This document shows, piece after piece, positions 1 to 9,261 of a DNA stretch of 64,000 bases. A program made the position numbers and the translations under genes. Position 1 is the first letter of the stretch. Each line of letters starts with the position of its first letter. The DNA is taken from contig NC_136003.1 of assembly GCF_048128805.1 (NCBI RefSeq), positions 22,025,340-22,089,339 on the forward strand, written 5' to 3'. A model generated the notes under the pieces. It did not search any database. It was not told the origin of the DNA and saw only the letters and a list, made by a program, of their open reading frames with translations. The stretch comes from Centroberyx gerrardi. Lineage: Eukaryota > Chordata > Actinopteri > Beryciformes > Berycidae.

Positions 1-97
1 CTGCAAAATCGGCAGCGCCCTTTCCCCGCAGGTCCAGGCCACCTGGCAGAAGTTTCTGTCTGCGGTGGTCGAGGCTATGAGCAGTCGGTACTTCTGA
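1..97 (+). CDS. Beta-globin, last exon only (partial at left edge)
   Basis: This is the 3' end of a beta-type haemoglobin chain, the oxygen carrier of red cells. From base 2 the reading frame gives the end of exon 3, with the motifs [18 protein letters not shown] and the C-terminus SSRYF followed by TGA at 95-97. The coding bases match the last exon of the complete beta gene on the opposite strand (2062-2190) with no difference I can see. The rest of the gene lies left of the window, so exons 1 and 2 cannot be checked. The chain ends in Phe rather than the His at beta HC3 found in most adult beta chains. It is tail-to-tail with the next beta gene. Confidence 0.93.
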   Translation, partial: CKIGSALSPQVQATWQKFLSAVVEAMSSRYF

Positions 98-141
98 GGC
101 GCCGCCGCGGTGCTGAATCTCAGCCTGAGAGACGAAAATCA

Positions 142-147
142 AATAAA
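142..147 (+). terminator. Polyadenylation signal of the left beta-globin gene
   Basis: AATAAA lies 45 bases after the stop codon, inside the 3' UTR that is duplicated in inverted form at 2012-2017. Confidence 0.75.
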
Positions 148-199
148 ATCATCGCATTTAAACCCTGTGTGTTTGAATGGTTTTCTGTTTCGGTGTGAT

Positions 200-1959
200 C
201 GGTTTCTGTTCCAGTGGCTCTTTTTAATTTAAGAGCTAGTAACCGAAGTGCAAAATGGCCTCAAACATATTGAAATCAGTTGCTCAATAAAAAAATAAAA
301 ATAAAGTGCATTGGAACATGATATTTTTAGTGTAAGGGAGTTGGAAAGGTAGGAACGTATTTATACTGGATAATTTGGACATTCTTTTCTACTCGTAGGT
401 CTTTTACACGCAGCTTCTGGAATGCCAGTCATGTGGCTTGTTTATAAATTTCTGGATATAATTGATTTTGAAATAGCTACAAGGGTGTTAGATGAAGAGG
501 AAACAGTATTTTTGCACGTGTGGGCGTGTTTATGTCATCATTCAGTGATATGTTTGCTTTGGTCATGTCATTTTATGCACGACAGCAGAGAAGAATTTAC
601 GGCCTGTGAAAAGATTGACAGTGTAGGCTAACTGACAGACGGTATACACAGTTATTACTGAATGTAGCTACTGGTTGATAATGAGTGCGTGCTGATTATT
701 TTAATCTTTGGCTGCTGCTTTTGAAATATTAAAACTCTAACCTATGTGGTGCGTAAATTGGATTTGTTCTGTGTGCGTTATGCGCAGGACTGAGGATGTG
801 ATGAGGAGGGAGGCCCACAGGGATAATGTTTTATTATCCCTGTGTTATCTCACACCACTGCTCTGCATCATCTTCTGTTTTTGAAATAACCCATATTTGA
901 TGATAGTATCCTCTGTTTATGAAAGTTTGCACAGTTGTTAAACTACAGACAGATGAGACCAAAACAAAGAAATGAAACCAAGAGTTTGTCACAGTCTCAG
1001 CACGTTTTGTGGGATTTCATGTTATTAAAAATCAATTTTTAGAACTGAGAACTGTGACAGTAATAAACAGCGCAAAATTGTATACAACCGAATATCTCCG
1101 TAAAGGACAATAGATGACAATTTATCTCTATCAAGGCAAAACTAACATATAGGATCTGTGTGAAAAAAATGTTAGTTAAATTCACTCTACCCCATAGAGG
1201 TTAAAGTTACAGTTATATTTTTGTGGAAAAATGTCCTCATGATAGTTGTTCATCCTTCATCTCCTCCCACGGTCATGATTAGACTTCTGACCTATAATGA
1301 GATAAATGTCAACTGCGGAAATCATCCCAGGAATTACCTATTACTCAATAGTATTTAGTAGTTACTGTAGAATACCTCTAAGGAGCGTTTCCATAAAACA
1401 TATTTTCTAGCAAATTCAACTATAGGCCCAACATTATCTGGTAGGCTATGTTTGTAGGCTACACGGGAACAGACACAGAAGTAGCCTAGTAGCCTATTAA
1501 TTTAAAATGAAGGAGAGTCCGCAGTGAAGCTTGACAGAAACGAGAGGGGAGAGCTGATCCAGCACCCTGCTGCAGTTTATGTGGTCTCCCCGGAGAATGT
1601 CCACTCAATTACCACACCCGCGAAAATGCATTTTGATTGTGCGATTATGGACAAAAACAGTTCACACAGTTTGATATAATGCATAGTGGGCTATTCACAT
1701 AATTATGTTAACAGTATTGTAATTTTATAGCCTACAAATGTAAACGTAATCAAGAGTGTGCGTTTGGTAATCCCAATAATCCCACATGTCATTTGTGCAT
1801 CAGGTTTGATTTGTCTGCTTGTAATGTATAATAATCACTGAAAGAGTCTAGTTTAGAAGAGCAGAATATTCCAAAGACATCATATGAATTTGTGAATTAT
1901 AATCGGCATGTAAAATTAGGCCTGTTATAAGGTGGTGTCTCATATGATTATCACTCTCT
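200..1959. other. Intergenic spacer between tail-to-tail beta-globin genes
   Basis: About 1.8 kb of AT-rich DNA. The one open frame here (422-631) has no recognisable protein character. I see no RNA gene or clear regulatory cluster. Confidence 0.6.
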
Positions 1960-2158
1960 ATCACACTGAAACAGAAAACCATTCAAACACACAGGGTTTA
2001 AATGCGATGATTTTATTTGATTTTCGTCTCTCAGGCTGAGATTCAGCACCGCGGCGGCGCCTCAGAAGTACCGACTGCTCATAGCCTCGACCACCGCAGA
2101 CAGAAACTTCTGCCAGGTGGCCTGGACCTGCGGGGAAAGGGCGCTGCCGATTTTGCAG
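1960..2158. repeat. Right arm of an inverted duplication of beta-globin 3' ends (left arm 1-199)
   Basis: The bases 2158 down to 1960 on the minus strand repeat 1-199 of the plus strand. The match covers the end of exon 3, the stop codon, the 3' UTR, the polyA signal and a short distance beyond. I see one difference, near the outer end (CGGTGTGAT against CAGTGTGAT), after which the copies diverge at once. The left arm is cut by the window edge, so the true length is unknown. Either a recent inverted duplication or gene conversion between the two beta genes would explain it. Confidence 0.9.
2012..2017 (-). terminator. Polyadenylation signal of the complete beta-globin gene
   Basis: TTTATT on the plus strand is AATAAA on the gene strand, 45 bases past the stop codon, matching the copy at 142-147. 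Confidence 0.75.
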
Positions 2159-2353
2159 GCAACAGCAATGGTGAGGCAGTCGGCCAACAGCTGCGGACAA
2201 AGGCAGAAAAACATTATGAAACTATCTGTGGAATGGAATCAACTATCCTGCACGGCTGATACTGATCTTATACGATACATGGTTAAAAATGAATTTATTT
2301 TCAAATATTCGCGTTCTTTTAGATAGATAGATAGATAAATAGATAGATAGCTG

Positions 2354-2395
<42 letters not shown>

Positions 2396-3176
2396 CTTCA
2401 TTAATCCCCAAGGGCCTATTTTCCTATTACAACGGAGTCTGGGATTCGATGCCAACAGGAGTATATTGCTCACCCTGAAGTTGTCAGGATCCACGTAGAG
2501 TTTTTCACAGTGAAACTGGCTCAGATCGGCGTAAACGCCCTTGATGTTGTCAATGTTCTTCACTGCTTTCTCCAGAGCTTTCAGCACCACCTTGCCGTGC
2601 TCGGCCACTTTGGAGTTACCCAAGATAGCAGCCGCGTTGGAGACATCTCCGAAAGAGCCGAAATACCGCTGGGTCCAGGGGTAGACGATCAGGACTCTGT
2701 TAATGTGGAGAAAATAAGTTTGCAGTGTGATCAGTAGGCCTGATGCATAGCGGCAACTAAAAAGGTGGGTAAACTATGTCCAGTCGGTGACCATCACAAG
2801 GCAAATTTTGAACAAAAATCAATTATACTTTCAGAAAAGCGTGATGATTTATATTTTACTATCTGACATCAGTTTTAAACTATACTTATGATGTAGCCTA
2901 TATACCGACCATAAATTTACCATAGAGATTTATGTCACAAAAAAGTGGGTGAACTATCTTCCGCAAATAAAAGTGGGTAAACTGAATCCAGACATCCCAG
3001 ATTAGCCCTGTAACAGCAAATGACACAGATCCTAGGTTTAACTGAAAGACATGGACGTCAGTTTGTTCATCATCACAGCCCTACCTTGCCAAAGCTTGTG
3101 GTCCAATCTCATCGACATTAATTTTGCCCCAAACAGCCCTGACCGTGCTGCGCTCCTTATCTGTCCACTCAACCAT
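2062..3176 (-). CDS. Beta-globin, complete, three exons
   Basis: Beta-type haemoglobin chain of 147 residues including Met. Exons on the minus strand are 3176-3085 (92 nt), 2696-2474 (223 nt) and 2190-2062 (129 nt with stop), the same sizes as classical vertebrate beta-globin. Introns interrupt Arg30 and follow Arg104 and have GT-AG ends. The start [10 protein letters not shown] is typical of fish beta chains. The distal His lies in AEHGK and the proximal His in SQFHCEKL, followed by Cys at F9. Lys82 in DNIKG is kept. The C-terminus is RYF, so HC3 is Phe, a change known from cathodic fish haemoglobins that lack a Bohr effect. It is divergent from the alpha gene at 6233. Adult, cathodic or embryonic use cannot be decided from sequence alone. 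Intron 1 holds a dispersed repeat and intron 2 a GATA microsatellite. Confidence 0.96.
2322..2395. repeat. (GATA)n microsatellite in beta-globin intron 2
   Basis: About 18 units of GATA/ATAG with two interruptions (AAAT and CTGG). It is followed by CTTCATTAATCCCCAAGG, which resembles the 3' tail of teleost LINE-derived repeats that often end in such tetranucleotide runs. On the gene strand the array reads TATC. Confidence 0.9.
2756..3005. repeat. Dispersed repeat family A, copy 1 (beta-globin intron 1)
   Basis: A stretch with the words GGTGGGTAAACTATG, CCAGTCGGTGA, TTTCAGAAAA, GTAGCCTATAT and GTGGGTGAACT. A diverged copy in the same order and orientation lies at 47035-47290. It fills most of beta-globin intron 1. 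No coding capacity is visible, so it is probably a short non-autonomous element. Confidence 0.7.
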
Positions 3177-3241
3177 GATCTCGTTGTGTATCTTGGTCTT
3201 AATTTTTATTACAATCTTGTGTGAGACAGACACAACAAACG

Positions 3242-3293
3242 GCTTATAGTGGTCAGAGTTCTCCGCCCCACGTTAAGCTGCGTCAGTGATTGG
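3242..3293 (-). promoter_or_regulatory. Beta-globin promoter: TATA, GC-rich and CCAAT boxes
   Basis: Read on the minus strand, a CCAAT box (AGCCAATCA, core 3289-3293), a GTGGGGCGG box (about 3263-3271) and a TATA-like CTATAAGC (3242-3249) lie in the usual order. The TATA box is about 66 bases before the ATG. This is the standard arrangement of vertebrate beta-globin promoters. Confidence 0.75.
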
Positions 3294-3369
3294 CTCTGTG
3301 ATGCGCAGTTGTTAAAATATACTTAATTAGGGGCCGGGCAGCTGCTGGTCCCTCTTGTATTTGCCAATG

Positions 3370-3442
3370 TTATTATTATTATTATTCATCTTCTTCTTCT
3401 TCTTCTTCTTCTTCTTCTTTTTCTTCTTCTTCTTCTTCTTCC
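3370..3442. repeat. (TTA)n then (TTC)n microsatellite
   Basis: TTA units at 3370-3386 run into TTC units at 3388-3442. On the minus strand they create a false poly-lysine and poly-asparagine reading frame. Confidence 0.9.
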
Positions 3443-4480
3443 GAGGAAATCTAACTTCCCATGCATGAAAATAAACCAAACTTTGCACATAGGTCCAGTC
3501 CCATGCCAAACTTCCTCAACTGGAATTGGGGGCCAATAGTCCTGATGGTGGCGCTACAGCAACCGTCTAAAGTTCTACATTTTGAAAATTCATTAAAAAT
3601 CAGCCGTATGTGCTACAGCTTTGCAACTTCAACCTCAATGTAGGCCCAAGTGTGAAGAAACTTTTGTAAACTTCAACCTAGTGCAAATTATGAAGTCCAT
3701 CACTCTGTTTTTCTCAAAAACTGTAAAACTAATTAAACCTATCTCCTCCCACATTTTTTGCTCAATTGACACCAAACTTGTTACAATGCATCTTCAGACT
3801 GTCCTCCACAAACGATCCAGACAGATTTTTGAATTATCAAAAATTAAGCCCACAGTGCATCAAAATGTTTTACTGTAAACGGTACTGTAAACAGCTACTG
3901 CAAATTCTCGCTAAATAAATCTCCAATGTTCATGAAAATAAATTACAAAATTTTGCTGTCATGGTAGATGACGTGTGTAAAATTTCAGAATTTTATCTCA
4001 AAAACTGAATTTTTGACAGTATTTTGAATTCTGCCCTCATGTAAACTATTGCAGTCAATGGAAATAGAGCGTCTTTAATCAGTTTTTGGCTTATGGAGCA
4101 TAACTTACAGACATCTCTATGTTGTCTAGATGAAGTATGCAAATTCTCCGAATTTTGTCTTGAACACTGAATATTTGACACTAGTTTGAAATCTGCCTTT
4201 AAATGCATAGACAACTGTTATCAAGCACCCTGGTGGTTGGCTAAGTCATAGTGTGAAGCCACTTTTAATTTTTTCACTTCTTAGGTAGCTCGACTTCATC
4301 TCAACTTGCCATTGGTGGCAAAGGTTGTGAGTTCGAGCCCCGGGTGAAGCAGAATAAACATGCTTATTCCTACTTAGGCATTGTGCTGTGTGGATTAGAA
4401 ATACATGATTTCAAAGATGTTTTAATGATAATTATGGTCCGGGCAGTTCTCCTGATGGACCCTCATGTATTTCTCATTCA

Positions 4481-4560
4481 TCCTCCTCTTCTTTTTCCTC
4501 CTCCTCCTCCTCTTCTTCCTCTTTCTCCTCTTCTTCTTCTTCTTCTTCATCTTCCTCCTC
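4481..4560. repeat. (TCC/TTC)n pyrimidine microsatellite
   Basis: Imperfect run of CCT, CTT and TTC units near the right end of the repeat block. Confidence 0.85.
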
Positions 4561-4575
4561 AAAATGCCCGGCCCC

Positions 4576-6090
4576 GACACTGCTGCGCAGCAGCTATAAT
4601 TTATATTTTGTATCTCCTACAGATTTATTGATTGTTTATTGATTGTTTTGATACATATTGCTAATACTTAACGTTTACGTATATATTGTCTTAGATTAAT
4701 GCTCGACTCTCATTGGCTAATTACTCTCAGCAGTGCATCTGGTGGATTGTGCATTTACATTTTCCTTCAGCAGAGTTGTTGAGCTAGCCGCAAATGAACG
4801 TGTCCTTTACCGTGCCTTTTTCCTTATCCCATTGTTTGATTTGCATATCCTCAGTAAACGGTAAAACAAAGAAAGAGCCTTTTGTTGAGTCACGCGTCAA
4901 CTATAGGCCTATGCCTATATTTAACAGTTTAAGTGCGTTTAATATAGAATCAGGTTGAGAGCCTCTAATTTTCAGTATTACACCTATCCTAGATATACAC
5001 ATCAATAAGCATTATCAGTCTATTAATGCTGCCATAGCTGCCATATTATTATTATTATTATTATGATTATTATGATTATCATTATTATTATTATCATTAT
5101 TATTATTATTATTATTATTATTAGTGATAGTAGTAGTAGCATTATTAGGTAGGTAATATGAATTTTATAATTTATTAACTCTAAATAGACCTAGTACTGA
5201 AAATATATGCCAATAAGTAGGCTACACTATGTATAAAACTGCTGTTTTCAGAAAAACTCTCATTTTGCCATTTTTTTCTTCCTTTGATCCTCAATTCCAA
5301 AATTATTTGGCACAATCAGTTAAATTTGTTCAGATTATGCTAATCATTCATTATCGAGACATTCAGGCTGCCTCCACCCGTTACATTTCTAACCTGAGAG
5401 CCAATTATTTTCATGAAAGTGCAGCATGTACTTTCAACAAGATTTGCAGATAGATGTTTTCTCTCCCTGTCCTCAAATGACCCCGGACTGCCTGATCAAG
5501 TCGTTTTTAAACCAGGTATTAGAAATAAGTGTGGGGCAACAATTAGGCTACCTTGAAGTTTACAGGCTTGAAGGAAGAGGCTGACGATCACTGCATGCTT
5601 CACCTGAAGGTCTCAAACAGACCATATCGCATTGTAATAGCAACCTGGAGAGACAACCTCAGCCCACATCACCTGATGCAGATATAAGGGATTGCAGAGT
5701 CGTTAGGCATAAAGAGGCTATACTCTTCTAGAAACACTGTATAATTTCTATTCCTGGGGGTCACTGACTCATTTCACAATTCACTCAAAATTGTAACATC
5801 TACAAGAAATATGCAATAGCTTCAAAGTCCAAATTTAAGCATAAGGTTGTTATGATCGCTGTGTCCTAAATAAAAACCTTTTCCCTTGGATCTCTTATTT
5901 TGGGGAACGTTTTTAAGATTTTTCTCTCTGGATTTTCCCTTTCCTCAGAGAGTTTACTAAACGTTGTACAATTTGAAATGATTCATTAGAGGAATGGGTT
6001 GTGGATAATGTTAGTATGTCACTTTATTCATTTTAGTCATGTCACTAGGGATAATTACTATGTAATAGGCCTCCTGTCTTATGGGTCTGA
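4576..6090. other. Spacer upstream of alpha-globin
   Basis: AT-rich DNA with a TTA/TTATGA microsatellite at 5045-5124. A TGACTCA word (AP-1 / NF-E2 like) lies at 5765-5771, about 470 bases before the alpha start codon. No coding region is supported. Confidence 0.5.
5045..5124. repeat. (TTA)n / (TTATGA)n microsatellite
   Basis: Runs of ATT and ATTATG units, in the alpha-beta intergenic region. Confidence 0.9.
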
Positions 6091-6094
6091 GTTC

Positions 6095-6190
6095 ATTGGC
6101 GGGATATTCTTGGATTCTGTCCAACGTCTTGTCCGTCTTTGTTAATGAGTAGCTCTGGGCGTGGCTGCCTCTCTCCTGCGCCCCATATTA
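6095..6190 (+). promoter_or_regulatory. Alpha-globin promoter: CCAAT, CACCC and TATA-like boxes
   Basis: An inverted CCAAT (ATTGG, 6095-6099), an inverted CACCC box GGGCGTGGC (about 6158-6166, CCACGCCC on the other strand, a good KLF1-type site) and a TATA-like ATATTA (6185-6190) precede the ATG at 6233. Spacing suggests transcription starts near 6213. Confidence 0.7.
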
Positions 6191-6232
6191 AGCTGTCATC
6201 TTCTCGGGTGTTAATTCTCACGAGGAGCGACA

Positions 6233-7776
6233 ATGAGTCTGACTGCCCAGGACAAGTCTGTGGTAAACGCCTTCTGGGGTAAGGTTGCTGGGAAGGCGGA
6301 TGCCATCGGCGCTGAGGCTCTGGGGAGGTAAGATTTCTTCGTTTAGCAATCCAACTAGCTCAGTAGTAGGCTACTGTCTGAGTGGGAAAAAAACATGGAA
6401 TGGTAGCAGAAATTAATGTCATCTTGTCAAATATCAATTATTTCGTTATTCATTCAAACGACGACCTTTGGTGCAGGCAGGGTTAACCCACCTAAACTCA
6501 GCACAGATTTTATTTTTTAGAGTTTTCATACCCTTTTAACCTGAAATAAATCTTTATGAGGTCAATAGTATAGATAATAGAGAGTATCAAACTGATAGGC
6601 TATATGAAGATGGTCTTTGGCAAAAGAGCACAAAGCAATATTTTTCTGAGTATATAATAGATTTTTGTCTATACTGACTGTTTGTCTCATGATGGTCACC
6701 ACATTGTTATTTACCTCTCCACCTCTGCTCTTACTGCAGGATGCTGGTTGTGTATCCCCAGACAAAGACCTACTTCGCCAGCTGGCCGGACCACAGCCCG
6801 GGTTCCGCACCGGTTCAGAAACATGGGAAGACTGTGATGAAGGCCATTACTGATGCCGTCCCCAAAATGGACGACCTGCTCGGTGGGTTGAGCGCTCTCA
6901 GCGACCTGCACGCCTTCAAGCTGCGTGTTGACCCGGGCAATTTCAAGGTAGCTCCCGACTATACATTTAGGCTACTGTAGCCTACCTCATCTATGTTATA
7001 ACTTTAGAAATAGGCTATATTTGCCTACATTTAAAAAAACGTCTGCAAAAACGTCTATCTCAACAAGTCATTTTATCGAGCCTACTACTGAGTCTTGATA
7101 TCTAATATCTTAAACAAGTAAAGAAATCTGCGAACACTGAGAGAAGTTCATTAGTTTCCAATGTAGATCAACTTGTTTTCAATTCATATTTCAATCAATT
7201 TTTGTTTTATTTTTTGTGATTTTCTTAAAACTAGTGGAATGATCTTCCTTATTCTGTCTTGCTTTAGGATATTGACATTCTTTCTAGAAAAAACACCGAA
7301 TCAAGTGAAAATTCATTAGAAACAAATTAAATTGTCTCACCCCATTGGTATAATTTTTAATTAAGGAAAATTCTATTTTAAGACTAAACATTATAGACTA
7401 CGTGACGAACATTTCTGCACTCATTGTACACGCAGAAAATAGGCTATTTCACATGGAATATATTTAAATGTATCGTAGCTTATATACCTATCCAAGAGTA
7501 TTGAAATATGAGCTTATCCCAGGATACATTAATAACATTTACTGATATTATGAAATGTGTGTGTTCATCCCAGGATATGTTATGGGCTATCCTACATAAA
7601 TATATATAGTTAGGTTTTAACAAAATCATTTCTTCATGTATTTTCAGATCCTGTCCCACAACATCCTGGTGACGCTGGCTATCAATTTCCCTGCAGATTT
7701 CACTCCTGAAGTGCACGTGGCTGTGGATAAATTTCTCACAGCTTTGTCCGCTGCTTTGGCTGACAAATACAGATAA
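6233..7776 (+). CDS. Alpha-globin, complete, three exons
   Basis: Alpha-type haemoglobin chain of 143 residues including Met. Exons are 6233-6327 (95 nt), 6740-6947 (208 nt) and 7648-7776 (129 nt with TAA). Introns split Arg31 and follow the FK of DPGNFK, as in other vertebrate alpha genes. The start MSLTAQDKS is the usual fish form, where Ser is exposed and often acetylated. The motifs include [13 protein letters not shown], the distal His in KHGKTV, the proximal His in [10 protein letters not shown] and a C-terminal DKYR. No frame break is seen. It is divergent from the beta gene at 3176, the paired layout common in fish globin clusters. Intron 2 contains a dispersed MITE-like repeat. Stage of expression cannot be told from sequence. 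Confidence 0.97.
7044..7440. repeat. Dispersed MITE-like family B, copy 1 (alpha-globin intron 2)
   Basis: Starts near TCTGCAAAAACGTCT and contains GTTTCCAATGTAGATCAACTTGTTT, AGGATATTGACATTC, AAAACACCGAATCAAGTGAAA and TCTCACCCCATTGG. The same ordered words occur at 29145-29500 and, in part, at 54340-54540. This matches a common teleost non-autonomous element whose ends read CACTGCAAAAA. Confidence 0.7.
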
Positions 7777-7824
7777 AATCAGAATGAGCTTTAACATGTG
7801 ATGTTTGCTCCCTGTTGATGTCAC

Positions 7825-7830
7825 AATAAA
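7825..7830 (+). terminator. Polyadenylation signal of alpha-globin
   Basis: AATAAA 48 bases after the stop codon. Confidence 0.8.
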
Positions 7831-8344
7831 ATCAACTGGCGATAATTGCAATCCTTTTCTTTTTCCATAGCACCACATATAACACCTGGCACAGCCAACA
7901 CGATGCTTAAACGGCTAACATGTAGCCTGTATAACATGGACTTTAAGAATAGGCTACTACATTTAGTCATCTTGTTAACAGCTTTTTCAAATATTAACCC
8001 AATGGCACGTTTGTTTTGTTTTACCTAAGGTATAGGCATTTTCTTTCTAATTACACAGGCCATTCATTCTCAATTAGAAAGCATTGTAATACATTCACTG
8101 TCAGCAATCATTTAGTCATATTGTATTTTTTTAACATGGCTATCGACCTACAGGAGACCGGGGTTGTATGTCACACTTTTTACTTTGGCTTCCATATCTC
8201 CACAACCAAAAGTTAAACAGTATCCAAGATGAATTGAAAGCCTAGGATGTCCTGCAGAATTTGAGTTACCCTTGACGTAATTGTCCTATTTACAAGATGA
8301 GATATTGGATGTTCAATACACTGTGAGCATTTGTGCCCAGGTGA

Positions 8345-8650
8345 AAAAGAAATATAGTTAAGTTGTGCTTTTCTTCGATGTACTTAATACATTTTAATTG
8401 TGCTATACTAAGTGCATACTAAGTGTGTTATTTTGGAACAACTTTAAGTATGTTAAGTGTTCTTTTAGAAATGCTTAAGTTCAATTTTAAGCTAATTGCA
8501 ATATATTTTAATGTACTTAGTTGTGTTAAAATGGAACAACTTCAAGTACCTTTATTGTAATTGAAATGTATTACTTTAAATTACATTTAAAATACCCTTT
8601 TCTGTCGTATTTGAGGTACTCTCTGAGTATATCTTAAGTTTCATATCAAT
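8345..8650. repeat. Left subterminal array of AAGTATACTT-like words
   Basis: Degenerate copies such as GTACTTAATACATTTTAA, ACTAAGTGCATACTAAGTG, TTTAAGTATGTTAAG and TTCAAGTACCTT are spread through this arm. They are less regular than those in the right arm. Confidence 0.6.
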
Positions 8651-8835
8651 GTGTTCCATGGACACTTTCAATAGGATATCAGTTCATTAGTAATTTATTA
8701 CCAGTATACTCCAAGAGCCACTATTAGTATAATAAAAAGCTGTTTAAGACCATTCAATAGCTCATTATTACTGCATTAAAAATATACTACTACTCCAGTA
8801 CAATAAAAAGCAGTAGAAAATATATTTTAAAGCCA

Positions 8836-8852
8836 ACACACACACACACACA
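8836..8852. repeat. (CA)n microsatellite
   Basis: About eight CA units, downstream of the BEN-domain gene. Confidence 0.85.
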
Positions 8853-9261
8853 GAACACTAGAAAAACTTTAATGTAGATCTTGTTGTGTACATTACAGTC
8901 AAAAAATAAATTCCCTGTGTACATAACAAGTACAGCATATATCACATCTTGACCAAAAATAAATTAAAATAATATATTGATCAGTGAGATGGTATGGCCG
9001 AGCTACTTTAAACAGAACAATTTGTAGCACACTTCAAATATACCTCTATTACTGAAATGTAAACTATGAATATGTCATCATTAATGCAATACAAGAATGA
9101 TTTTCTTAGAGGCATGCCTCACATTGCAATGTCCTGCACAAAAAATATAAGAATCTAAAAAATAATGAAGTGCAGAAATAAAGTGCATTTTTTACAAACT
9201 CAAGGTAAGCGTACAAATGGTTGAACCAAACACAGAAACTAAAACTTAAATGTCACCATCT

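Larger units (their letters stand above)
3330..4575. repeat. Repeat-rich block, possible non-autonomous element with short inverted ends
   Basis: GGGGCCGGGCA at 3330-3340 is matched by its reverse complement TGCCCGGCCCC at 4565-4575. Between them lie two pyrimidine microsatellites and AT-rich sequence of a kind common in fish genomes, including ATGGTGGCGCTACAGC at 3545-3560. A second, similar GGTCCGGGCAG motif occurs at about 4436, so the block may be two nested copies. A tRNA-like B-box word, GAGTTCGAGCCCC, lies at about 4330. It separates the divergent beta and alpha promoters. Confidence 0.45.

Noticed and set aside
422-631. 69-codon frame between the beta-globin genes
   Set aside because: Chance-length frame in AT-rich DNA with no recognised protein features.
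3327-3509. Minus-strand frame with a long poly-lysine and poly-asparagine run
   Set aside because: It is a translation of the TTA/TTC microsatellite, with no homology or splice context.
4325-4350. Possible tRNA gene (GAGTTCGAGCCCC B-box word)
   Set aside because: No matching A box, acceptor stem or cloverleaf could be drawn; probably part of a repeat.
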